The notes under the pieces were generated by a model. It searched no databases and was not told the DNA's origin. It saw only the letters and a program-made list of their open reading frames with translations. Positions 1 to 6,332 of a stretch of DNA of 14,910 nt are shown piece by piece. Location: positions 1-14,910 of the forward strand of contig JABMMT010000030.1 in the NCBI GenBank assembly GCA_013205155.1. Direction: 5' to 3'. The position numbers and the translations under genes are program-made. The first letter of the stretch is position 1. Every line of letters starts with the position of its first letter. The DNA comes from Betaproteobacteria bacterium. Lineage in GTDB: Bacteria; Pseudomonadota; Gammaproteobacteria; Burkholderiales; Burkholderiaceae.

Positions 1-595
1 CACGAGCATCGACCTGCTTTTGCACTAAAGGTGTTAGCACCCAGCCAGGACAAATTGCATTACAGGTAATACCCGTGCGGGCATTTTCCAAAGCAGTTAC
101 CTTGGTTAAACCAACAAGGCCATGCTTAGCAGCTACATAAGCAGACTTTTGTGTAGAAGCCACTAAACCATGGACTGAGGCAATATTAATAATTCGACCC
201 CAATTACGCTTTTTCATACCAGGAAGTGCATGGTGCGTCGTGTGAAATGCAGAGCTCAAATTAATCGCAATAATGGCGTCCCATTTTTCTGTGGGAAAGT
301 CTTCAATATTCGCCGTATGTTGAATACCAGCGTTATTAACCAAAATATCTAAAGAACCAAAACGCTTTTCAGTGTATTTAATGAGCTCTTCGATTTCCGC
401 AGGCTTACTCATATCGGCACCGTGATAGTCCACTTCTACACCGCAGGACTTGATATGGGCTATAGCAGCATCTTTTTCCCCAAAACCATTCACCATAATA
501 TTGGCGCCTTGCTTAGCCAATGCCATCGCCATTCCTAAGCCAATACCACTGGTTGAACCTGTCACCAGCGCTGTTTTACCTTTTAATGTAGACAT
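1..595 (-). CDS. 3-hydroxybutyrate dehydrogenase-like SDR (C-terminus off window)
   Basis: Short-chain dehydrogenase/reductase most like D-3-hydroxybutyrate dehydrogenase, which interconverts 3-hydroxybutyrate and acetoacetate with NAD in the cytoplasm. Only the first 198 codons are inside the window; the family is usually about 260 residues. Reading the minus strand from the ATG at 593-595 gives the cofactor motif TGSTSGIG (residues 12-19), the structural NNAG motif, a serine in INIASVHG, and the catalytic pair in SAYVAAK. The stretch CPGWVLTPLVQKQ before the edge is typical of this dehydrogenase. A weak GAAG precedes the start. It lies 125 bases downstream of the molybdenum hydroxylase genes on the same strand, so it could be read from the same transcript or have its own promoter. 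Family assignment is firm; the substrate is inferred from resemblance. Confidence 0.88.
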   Translation of the reverse strand, partial: MSTLKGKTALVTGSTSGIGLGMAMALAKQGANIMVNGFGEKDAAIAHIKSCGVEVDYHGADMSKPAEIEELIKYTEKRFGSLDILVNNAGIQHTANIEDFPTEKWDAIIAINLSSAFHTTHHALPGMKKRNWGRIINIASVHGLVASTQKSAYVAAKHGLVGLTKVTALENARTGITCNAICPGWVLTPLVQKQVDAR

Positions 596-609
596 ATCTT
601 CAATACCGT

Positions 610-655
610 ATCAAGTTAATCAAAGTCTCGCCCACAAAGGGCATAAGTACTTGAT
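610..655. repeat. Nested inverted repeats upstream of the SDR gene
   Basis: The 7-base arms ATCAAGT (610-616) and ACTTGAT (649-655) can pair around an inner GCCC (630-633) / GGGC (639-642) hairpin with a 5-base loop. On the minus strand this lies in the leader just before the SDR start codon. It may be a leader structure or an operator. The arms are short and chance cannot be excluded. Confidence 0.35.
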
Positions 656-666
656 GTTACAGGATC

Positions 667-694
667 TGCATACCCCATTGGAGTGGGGTATGCA
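667..694. repeat. Perfect 11-bp hairpin after the molybdenum-subunit gene
   Basis: TGCATACCCCA (667-677) and TGGGGTATGCA (684-694) are perfect inverted repeats around the 6-base loop TTGGAG. The hairpin lies 26 bases beyond the minus-strand stop of the large-subunit gene and upstream of the SDR gene. No T-run follows on either strand, so it is not a classical intrinsic terminator. A transcript 3'-end stabiliser, a processing site or a factor-assisted terminator fits better. Confidence 0.6.
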
Positions 695-720
695 CCATGA
701 ATTGAGGGCCGGACTAGAAC

Positions 721-3117
721 CTAGATCTTTTTCAGCGCCCGTAAAATCTTCTCGGAGGTAATAGGCTGATCAAACACTGCTACGTTGAAAGGTGCTAAGG
801 CATCATTGATTGCATTTTGGACGGCCCCAGGAGCACCAGCTGTCCCGGCTTCACCAGCCCCCTTTGCACCTAGCTTAGATGACTGAGTAGGTGTTTCTAC
901 GTGAGCTACTTCAATATCAGGCATTTCATTTGCCATGGGTACAAGATAGTCAGCCATGCTGCCATTTCTAAGTAGACCGCTCTCGTCATAGAGACACTCT
1001 TCAAATAACACCCCACCGATACCCTGAACAATTGCTCCACGCACCTGCTCATCCACCAACATCGGATTCAGTACGCGTCCGCAATCTTCAACAGCCCAAT
1101 GCTTGAGTAATTTTACAAATCCAGTTTCAGGGTCAATTTCAACATATGAGGCTTGAACACCATTAGTAAAGATAAAGGGATATTCTTTTTGAGTGTAATG
1201 CCGCGTTACCATCAGGTCAGCTGAAAATCCAGCAGGCAAAGTATCGGTACGGAAATAACCGATGCGACCAATCTCACCAAATGGCAATAATTGTTCACCC
1301 GTTGTCTTATCCAAAACAAATCCTCGGCGAATCGATAACTCAGAAGTAGGTCGATTTAAAATAACGCCTGCTAGTTTCAGAATATTTTCTTGTAAAGCTT
1401 GGCAAGCCAGCAATACAGCTTCGCCGCCAACACCAGCACCGCGAGAAGCCCAAGTACCCCCACCATAAGGCGTAACGTCGGTATCACCAGTAACGATGCG
1501 AACCTGATTAATCGAAACGCCTACTGCATCTGCGGCAATTTGGGCATAAATACCCTCTGTACCCTGCCCCTGCTCACCAACGCCGATTAATACTGATACC
1601 ACACCACTTGGATCCAAGCGAACAGTTGCACCATCCTGTGAAGCAATACGTGCGCCCCCTACACCATAGAAAGCAGGGCTTGGATTAGTTAACTCAATCA
1701 GTGTGGCAAAGCCAATGCCGCGATAAATACCCTGTTGACGTAATTGCTCTTGCTCTTTACGCAGGGCAGAATAATCCATCATTTTTTCAATCGTACGCAA
1801 GCATTGCTGATGCGATAAAACTTCGAGCTTAATCCCCGAAATTCCAGTGCAGGGATAGGCGTCATCGGGAATGACATTTCGCTTGCGAAACTCTAGGGGA
1901 TCCATCTGCAGCTTTTGTGCTGCTAAATCAACCAAGCCCTCTGTCACCGCGCATGCAATCGGGTGGCCCACTCCTCGGTATTGGCAAGTAGGTGTTTTAT
2001 TCTGAAAGACCACATTCAATTTCGCTCGGTAGTGCTGATGTTTATAAGGACCGCCTACCAAGTTCACCACTTGATTTCCTTCAATTGCACTAGTTCTAGG
2101 GAACATGGAATAAGGGCCAATGGCTGTTAAGTCATCGATCTCAAAGGCCAAAATATCGCCCGCTTTATTGGCAGCAATACGCCCTTTAATACGATGTTCT
2201 CTTGCGTGAATATCACTAGTAAAGGACTCAAGACGGTCAGCCACAAACTTTACTGGCCGCTCAAGCATCATCGCCAAGCCAACTGTCGCAAAGTCATCTG
2301 GGTATGCATGAACTTTAATGCCGAATGAGCCCCCAACATCTTTGCAAATGACATGCACATCAGATTCAGATAAGCCGAATTGACGGCAATATAAATCTTG
2401 CATCATATGTGGTGCTTGCTGGGAGTGATACACCGTTAAACGCTTGTCGCCTGGGTTGTAATCTGCAATTTGACAGCGAGGCTCAAGAGTAACGCCGGTA
2501 TGTCGACCAAAACCAAAGGTAGCCTCAGCAACTACATCAGCATTTGCAAATACTTCATCCACATTACCAACATCTAGGGTACGGGTAAAACATAAATTAT
2601 CGCCAAGCTCTGGATGTATGACTGGCGTTTTTGGATCTAAAGCAGACTCCATGGAAACCACGGCAGGTAACTCTTCCCACTCAACTTCAATCAGTTGCAA
2701 AGCATCTTCAGCTTGCGCACGGGTTTCGGCAACTACCGCCACCACCGGCTCACCTTGCCAGCATGCGCGGTCAATTGCTAAAGCATATTGTGGTGCTGAC
2801 TTCATGCCTGGCAAGTGCCCCAAAGTAGCAACCCAAGGTTTACAAATTTTCGCCATCTCAACACCATCGACAACTATCAAAACACCTGGCATCTTTCTAG
2901 CCTGCTCTTGATGAATCTTGCCAATCTTCATATGCGCAACAGGTGATCGCCAATAAACAACGTGCCCCATCCGCGGCAACTTAATATCGTCAATATAGGT
3001 GCCCTGTCCCTCTAAAAGACGACGAGCTCCATGTCTTGGCTCACTAACGCCGATATAGCGCTGGTCGTTAGTCACTGGATCAAGCACCAGTCCCTTCAAA
3101 TCAATTGGCTTATTCAT
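721..3117 (-). CDS. Molybdenum hydroxylase large (molybdopterin-binding) subunit, CoxL/XDH family
   Basis: 798-residue catalytic subunit of a heterotrimeric xanthine-oxidase-family hydroxylase. Such enzymes insert an oxygen atom from water at a carbon, often next to a ring nitrogen, or oxidise an aldehyde. The N-terminal aldehyde oxidase a/b hammerhead domain is visible (about residues 20-150, with GVSEPRHGARRLLEGQGTYI). Then come the cofactor motif DVGGSFG (260-266), the active-site loop CQYRGVGHP (378-386), and the catalytic glutamate in KGAGEAG (Glu756). Form I CO dehydrogenases have AYRCSFR in the loop; here the Cys position is Gly382, so CO oxidation is not expected. The Gln-Tyr-Arg-Gly and Gly-His-Pro version differs from the usual PYRGAGRPE. 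It lies 20 bases after the 2Fe-2S gene, with AGGA as ribosome site. The substrate is unknown; context suggests a heteroaromatic. Confidence 0.93.
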   Translation of the reverse strand: MNKPIDLKGLVLDPVTNDQRYIGVSEPRHGARRLLEGQGTYIDDIKLPRMGHVVYWRSPVAHMKIGKIHQEQARKMPGVLIVVDGVEMAKICKPWVATLGHLPGMKSAPQYALAIDRACWQGEPVVAVVAETRAQAEDALQLIEVEWEELPAVVSMESALDPKTPVIHPELGDNLCFTRTLDVGNVDEVFANADVVAEATFGFGRHTGVTLEPRCQIADYNPGDKRLTVYHSQQAPHMMQDLYCRQFGLSESDVHVICKDVGGSFGIKVHAYPDDFATVGLAMMLERPVKFVADRLESFTSDIHAREHRIKGRIAANKAGDILAFEIDDLTAIGPYSMFPRTSAIEGNQVVNLVGGPYKHQHYRAKLNVVFQNKTPTCQYRGVGHPIACAVTEGLVDLAAQKLQMDPLEFRKRNVIPDDAYPCTGISGIKLEVLSHQQCLRTIEKMMDYSALRKEQEQLRQQGIYRGIGFATLIELTNPSPAFYGVGGARIASQDGATVRLDPSGVVSVLIGVGEQGQGTEGIYAQIAADAVGVSINQVRIVTGDTDVTPYGGGTWASRGAGVGGEAVLLACQALQENILKLAGVILNRPTSELSIRRGFVLDKTTGEQLLPFGEIGRIGYFRTDTLPAGFSADLMVTRHYTQKEYPFIFTNGVQASYVEIDPETGFVKLLKHWAVEDCGRVLNPMLVDEQVRGAIVQGIGGVLFEECLYDESGLLRNGSMADYLVPMANEMPDIEVAHVETPTQSSKLGAKGAGEAGTAGAPGAVQNAINDALAPFNVAVFDQPITSEKILRALKKI

Positions 3118-3137
3118 AATGCGTTTTCCTAAATTAA

Positions 3138-3647
3138 TTAAGCGTGAGCAATCACTGGTTTAATTTTTTGGCCGCTAGCACGCGCAACTAACACATCAAC
3201 GATGGCATCTACTATTGAGTGGTAACCTGTACAACGACAATAATTACCAGAAATCCATTCGCGCACTTCCTCGCGAGTCGCCTTTGGTCGCTTTTCAATT
3301 AACTCTGCAGCAGCCAAGAGCATTCCTGAAGAACAAAAGCCGCATTGCATGGCGTTACGTCGCATAAACGATTCTTGAAGATCCGCCAAGACGCCACTTT
3401 TTGTCAAACCCTCTACTGTCTCTACTTGACTGCCATCTGCTTGGATTGCTAGGTATAAGCAGCCACGAATAATTTGACCATCAACCTTAACAGTACATGC
3501 ACCACAGGCACCTTGCTCACATCCTAAATGAGGTCCTTTTAAATGCAACTCTTCACGTAAAAAATCGACTAAATGGGTACGTGGCTCCACATCTGCAATA
3601 ACTGGTAGCCCATTGACTGTCAGTGAAATTCTTTTCTTGAGGCTCAT
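3138..3647 (-). CDS. Molybdenum hydroxylase small (2Fe-2S) subunit, CoxS family
   Basis: 169-residue iron-sulfur subunit that passes electrons from the molybdenum site to FAD. The N-terminal plant-type ferredoxin domain binds one cluster through Cys43, Cys48, Cys51 and Cys63 (CEQGACGAC, then RGC). The C-terminal helical domain binds the second cluster through Cys102 and Cys105 (QCGFC) and Cys137 and Cys139 (YCRCTGYH). All eight ligands are present and the length is normal. The ATG at 3645-3647 follows GGAGAT at good spacing. It sits 28 bases after the FAD-subunit gene and 20 bases before the molybdenum-subunit gene, so the three are co-transcribed. The subunit role is certain; it says nothing about the substrate. 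Confidence 0.95.
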   Translation of the reverse strand: MSLKKRISLTVNGLPVIADVEPRTHLVDFLREELHLKGPHLGCEQGACGACTVKVDGQIIRGCLYLAIQADGSQVETVEGLTKSGVLADLQESFMRRNAMQCGFCSSGMLLAAAELIEKRPKATREEVREWISGNYCRCTGYHSIVDAIVDVLVARASGQKIKPVIAHA

Positions 3648-3675
3648 AAAGATCTCCGCATTCTTATTTGATGTA

Positions 3676-4530
3676 TCAGGAAACTAAGTGCTTAAGGCCG
3701 CGCTCAAGCAATACGCCGATTAAATGTTGTTTGGCCTCTGCGCTATTAGTGATATCTGCAATGGCTTCAATTTCAGATCGTGCAGCGCTAACTGCTCTTG
3801 CAATTAAATCTTGATTCACTGCTTGGCCGTTGATAATTTCCTGAGCTTGGAGTGCCATGACAGGCGTAGTGCCAACTGAGAAAAAAGTAAAGGCACAATC
3901 AGTCAATGCATCGCCCTGCTTCTTTGCCACTGCTGCCAATCCAGCTACAGCATAATCTCCATGGCGTCTCGATAGCTCATGAAAATAAAAAACTTGATTG
4001 CTACTCGCAATCGGAATTTCAGTTGCTACCAAAATATCATCAGGCTCAAGCGAGGTTGTATATAGATCAATAAAAAAGTCTTGCGCAGAAATACGGCGCT
4101 CTCCTGCAGGCCCATGAATAATCATGATGGCATCTAATGTGAGGCTGCATGCAGGCCATTCAGCAGCAGGATCACCATAAGCCAAGGAGCCACCCCAAGT
4201 ACCCAAATTCCGGATAGCGCGATGTGCAATATGAGGCGCTGCAGCTTTTAGTAAGGGTGCATGTTTAGCGATCAACTCCGAATCTTCTATCTCAGTATGG
4301 GTGACTAATGCACCAATGCGTAAATGATCGCCCTGTAATGTAATACCTTTAAGCTCACTAATATCAGTGATATCAATGAGGATGCTTGGTTCCGAAAGAC
4401 GCATATTTAAGGTGGCAAGTAAAGTTTGGCCGCCCGCAATAAGGCGTGCGTCCTCTCCTGCTTCGGCCAATAAAGAAAGAGCCTCTGGCAAGGCCTTTGG
4501 CTTTACATAATCAAATGCTGCAGCTTTCAT
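3676..4530 (-). CDS. Molybdenum hydroxylase medium (FAD-binding) subunit, CoxM family
   Basis: 284-residue flavoprotein subunit that takes electrons from the 2Fe-2S subunit and hands them to the final acceptor. The N-terminal FAD-binding domain carries AGGQTLLA (32-39) and TWGGSLAYGDPAAEWPA (from residue 111). These are the two diphosphate- and flavin-contacting motifs of CoxM-type subunits; the usual TIGG is TWGG here. The C-terminal CO dehydrogenase flavoprotein domain follows (about 175-280). The start is well supported: AAGGAG (minus strand, 4536-4541) lies 5 bases before the ATG. It follows the coxG-like gene by 37 bases. The family is firm. Confidence 0.95.
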   Translation of the reverse strand: MKAAAFDYVKPKALPEALSLLAEAGEDARLIAGGQTLLATLNMRLSEPSILIDITDISELKGITLQGDHLRIGALVTHTEIEDSELIAKHAPLLKAAAPHIAHRAIRNLGTWGGSLAYGDPAAEWPACSLTLDAIMIIHGPAGERRISAQDFFIDLYTTSLEPDDILVATEIPIASSNQVFYFHELSRRHGDYAVAGLAAVAKKQGDALTDCAFTFFSVGTTPVMALQAQEIINGQAVNQDLIARAVSAARSEIEAIADITNSAEAKQHLIGVLLERGLKHLVS

Positions 4531-4567
4531 TGTGTCTCCTTCACTACTAATTTTTATAAACTACCGT

Positions 4568-5044
4568 TCACTTCTTGCTCGTATCAGACTCCAAAGTAAC
4601 TGCTTCCCCGCCTAATTCTTTTGCAAACTTTTGGAAAAAATCATCCGCAATCTTCTTGGCAGATGCGCTTATTAAGCGCCCACCAATTTGACCCAACTTG
4701 CCGCCAATAGAAGCTTCGGTTGTATAAGAAACCAAAGTACCACCCTCAACTAGCTTTAATTCAACTCGTGATTTACCCTTAGCAAATCCAGCGGCACCTC
4801 CAGATCCTTCAAATGCCATTGAGCAAGACTGATCTGGAATGATGTCGCTTAGGAGTAATTTCCCTGAAAAACGAGCCCTAACAGGCCCTATCTTGAACAT
4901 CACCTTGGCATGGACCTCCTCAGGAGAAATCCGGCTAATCTCCTCACAACCAGGAATTGACTTGGCCAACACATCAATATCATTCAACCCCTTCCAGACA
5001 TCGGAGATTGGAGCAGCTATCAGTTGCTCGCCATTCAGTTCCAT
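4568..5044 (-). CDS. CoxG-like SRPBCC protein (CO dehydrogenase subunit G family)
   Basis: 158-residue START/SRPBCC-fold protein, first gene of the molybdenum hydroxylase operon. I start it at the ATG at 5042-5044, which has AAGGA six bases upstream and gives the typical family beginning MELNGEQLIAAPISDVWKGL. An open frame runs back to 5230 but crosses the divergent promoter and the regulator gene. Family signs are IPGCE (about 31-35), the glycine-rich GSGGAAGFAKGKSRVEL, and GGKLGQIGGRLI near the C-terminus. In carboxydotrophs CoxG is reported to help attach the hydroxylase to the membrane. Here the C-terminus (TLESDTSKK) is polar and has no membrane segment, so a soluble accessory or ligand-binding role is equally possible. 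Confidence 0.88.
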   Translation of the reverse strand: MELNGEQLIAAPISDVWKGLNDIDVLAKSIPGCEEISRISPEEVHAKVMFKIGPVRARFSGKLLLSDIIPDQSCSMAFEGSGGAAGFAKGKSRVELKLVEGGTLVSYTTEASIGGKLGQIGGRLISASAKKIADDFFQKFAKELGGEAVTLESDTSKK

Positions 5045-5086
5045 TAATTTTCCTTGGGGTTTGTACGAATAGAGTCTTATAGACCA

Positions 5087-5099
5087 ATTGTTCAACAAT
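5087..5099. promoter_or_regulatory. Candidate TetR operator, ATTGTT-C-AACAAT
   Basis: A perfect 13-base palindrome with 6-base arms around a central C. It lies 43 bases upstream of the coxG-like start, directly upstream of the possible -10 TATAAG on the minus strand, and between the two divergent transcripts. TetR-family dimers bind such short palindromes. The role is inferred from position and symmetry only. Confidence 0.45.
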
Positions 5100-5196
5100 G
5101 TACCATTATTTAACTTTTGGTCAATAGGTCCAAATTCGGATAAACCCTGAGAGCCCATGCCTTTAATCGAAGATCGGATTTCTAGCGGAAATTCAG

Positions 5197-5208
5197 CCGA
5201 AAATTCGG
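5197..5208. repeat. CCGAA-AA-TTCGG inverted repeat before the TetR start
   Basis: Five-base arms with a 2-base centre, ending 8 bases before the preferred TetR start at 5217. A related stretch, CGGAAATTCAG (5185-5195), precedes it directly. It could be a second operator for autoregulation or a small leader hairpin. If translation really starts at 5157 this lies inside the coding region and is probably meaningless. Confidence 0.3.
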
Positions 5209-5216
5209 TAGGCTTT

Positions 5217-5849
5217 ATGGCGCCAGCCAAACGGAGAATGAATACCGTTGAGCGTAAACGCCAGATTCTGGACCGGGCTATTCAATTTTTCGCTAGACAT
5301 GGCATGGATGGTCAACTCAGAAATTTGACCAAAGAGCTAGGCGTTACCCATACGCTGCTTTATCACTATTTCCCAACAAAGGATGCTCTTATTCAAGAAG
5401 TCTATAAGGAAGTATTTGAATCTCGGTGGAAGCCAGAGTGGGAAGAATTATTAGATGATGAGAAACTAAGCCCCGAAGAAAAATTTAATGCCTTCTACTT
5501 GGACTACACCAATACCGTCTTAACTCATGACTTTGTTCGAATCTTGATTTTTTCAGGCTTAAGCGACCACTCCATCAGTGATCGCTTCTTTGAGCTTTTA
5601 CGTTCACGCCTACTACCAAGACTAATTCGTGAAACGAGAAAGTACTGCGAACGATCGACTACGTCAAAACCGACCCAACGTGAGCTAGAGTTTTTAATGG
5701 GGCTCCATGGTGGCATTTTCTATATCGGAATGCGACGTTGGATCTATGGACAAGCTATTTATGCAGTCGAGAGCCCCAATACCGAACAAGAAATTATTCG
5801 TGATCGCGTTCAGTCCTATCTTCACTCTGCCAAATCCTTATTCGCTTAA
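5217..5849 (+). CDS. TetR/AcrR-family transcriptional regulator
   Basis: 210-residue one-component regulator, probably a ligand-responsive repressor. The N-terminal DNA-binding domain covers about residues 10-60: helix 1 is RKRQILDRAIQFFARHG, and the helix-turn-helix has the family hallmark LGVTHTLLYHYFPTKDALI. The remaining C-terminal part is the variable ligand and dimerisation domain. Three in-frame ATGs are possible (5157, 5217, 5238). I prefer 5217 because GGTAGG lies just upstream and the resulting short basic N-terminus (MAPAKRRMN) is typical; the GGAG before 5238 is too close. The gene is divergent from the hydroxylase operon and leads the VOC and flavin hydroxylase genes (14-base gap). 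It therefore most likely controls both directions in response to the substrate or an intermediate. Confidence 0.9.
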   Translation: MAPAKRRMNTVERKRQILDRAIQFFARHGMDGQLRNLTKELGVTHTLLYHYFPTKDALIQEVYKEVFESRWKPEWEELLDDEKLSPEEKFNAFYLDYTNTVLTHDFVRILIFSGLSDHSISDRFFELLRSRLLPRLIRETRKYCERSTTSKPTQRELEFLMGLHGGIFYIGMRRWIYGQAIYAVESPNTEQEIIRDRVQSYLHSAKSLFA

Positions 5850-5863
5850 CTTAAAAGGTCACT

Positions 5864-6322
5864 ATGTCAAATTTAAGCTTAAATCACTTCTCTCTTCGCT
5901 GTCTTGAGATCGAAAAAACGACAGAATTTTTTAGCAAGATATTGGGTTTAACCGTGGGGCCCAGACCAGAGTTTCCTTTTCCAGGAGTTTGGCTTTATAG
6001 CGGCGATGAAAATAGCTGGTCCAACGCGGTCTTACATCTCATTGCAATTGATAAAAATGATCCCAATGGCTTAAAGAAATATCTTGGAGAGCGTGACCCC
6101 TCCTCTTTGCATGGATCGGGCGCAGTAGATCACATTGCCTTCTTTGCAAATGGTCTTGAAGAAAAAATGATACTTCTCAAAAAATTAAATGTCCCTTATC
6201 GCGAGCGCACTGTCCCAGTCCTCAAGCTGCATCAGATCTTTTTGGATGACCCTAATGGAGTGGTGATTGAATTAAATTACCCTGCAGACGAAAAAGCTGC
6301 GCTAGACGCTAAGACTGCATAA
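5864..6322 (+). CDS. VOC-family (glyoxalase-fold) metalloprotein
   Basis: 152-residue vicinal-oxygen-chelate protein made of two beta-alpha-beta-beta-beta repeats. Candidate metal ligands at the four canonical positions are all present: His8 (LNHFSL), His58 (VLHLIA), His90 (VDHIAFF) and Glu136 (VVIELNY). An active metal site is therefore likely. Known relatives include glyoxalase I, epimerases, fosfomycin-resistance enzymes and extradiol dioxygenases. The length fits the one-module glyoxalase/epimerase class rather than the usual two-domain extradiol enzymes. AAAGG precedes the ATG at normal spacing. It lies between the regulator and the flavin hydroxylase (10-base gap), so it probably acts on a product of the same pathway, for example in isomerisation, ring opening or detoxification of a reactive intermediate. 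The exact reaction is not predictable from sequence. Confidence 0.85.
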   Translation: MSNLSLNHFSLRCLEIEKTTEFFSKILGLTVGPRPEFPFPGVWLYSGDENSWSNAVLHLIAIDKNDPNGLKKYLGERDPSSLHGSGAVDHIAFFANGLEEKMILLKKLNVPYRERTVPVLKLHQIFLDDPNGVVIELNYPADEKAALDAKTA

Positions 6323-6332
6323 AAACTTATCT

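Larger units (their letters stand above)
5045..5216. promoter_or_regulatory. Divergent promoter region of the hydroxylase operon and the TetR operon
   Basis: 172 bases separate the coxG-like gene (minus) from the preferred TetR start (plus). On the minus strand TATAAG (5076-5081) is a possible -10 for the hydroxylase operon, though its -35 is poor. On the plus strand TTGGTC (5117-5122), 16 bases, then GATAAA (5139-5144) is a weak promoter candidate for the TetR gene. Two palindromes lie here (5087-5099 and 5197-5208). The 6-base arms GACCAA (5082-5087) and TTGGTC (5117-5122) are also inverted repeats. The layout is that of a TetR-type repressor controlling its own operon and the divergent catabolic genes; promoter positions are tentative. 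Confidence 0.55.

Noticed and set aside
450..761. Plus-strand open frame over the SDR start and the hydroxylase 3' end
   Set aside because: It is antisense to the clearly recognisable SDR gene, spans the intergenic hairpin and resembles no family.
721..4530. Aerobic CO dehydrogenase (coxMSL)
   Set aside because: The large-subunit loop has Gly382 where form I CO dehydrogenase has the catalytic Cys of AYRCSFR, and no coxDEF maturation genes are nearby.
5045..5230. N-terminal extension of the CoxG-like gene to 5230
   Set aside because: The extra 62 residues do not look like the family and would cover the divergent promoter and the start of the TetR gene; the internal ATG at 5044 has a good ribosome site and the correct family N-terminus.
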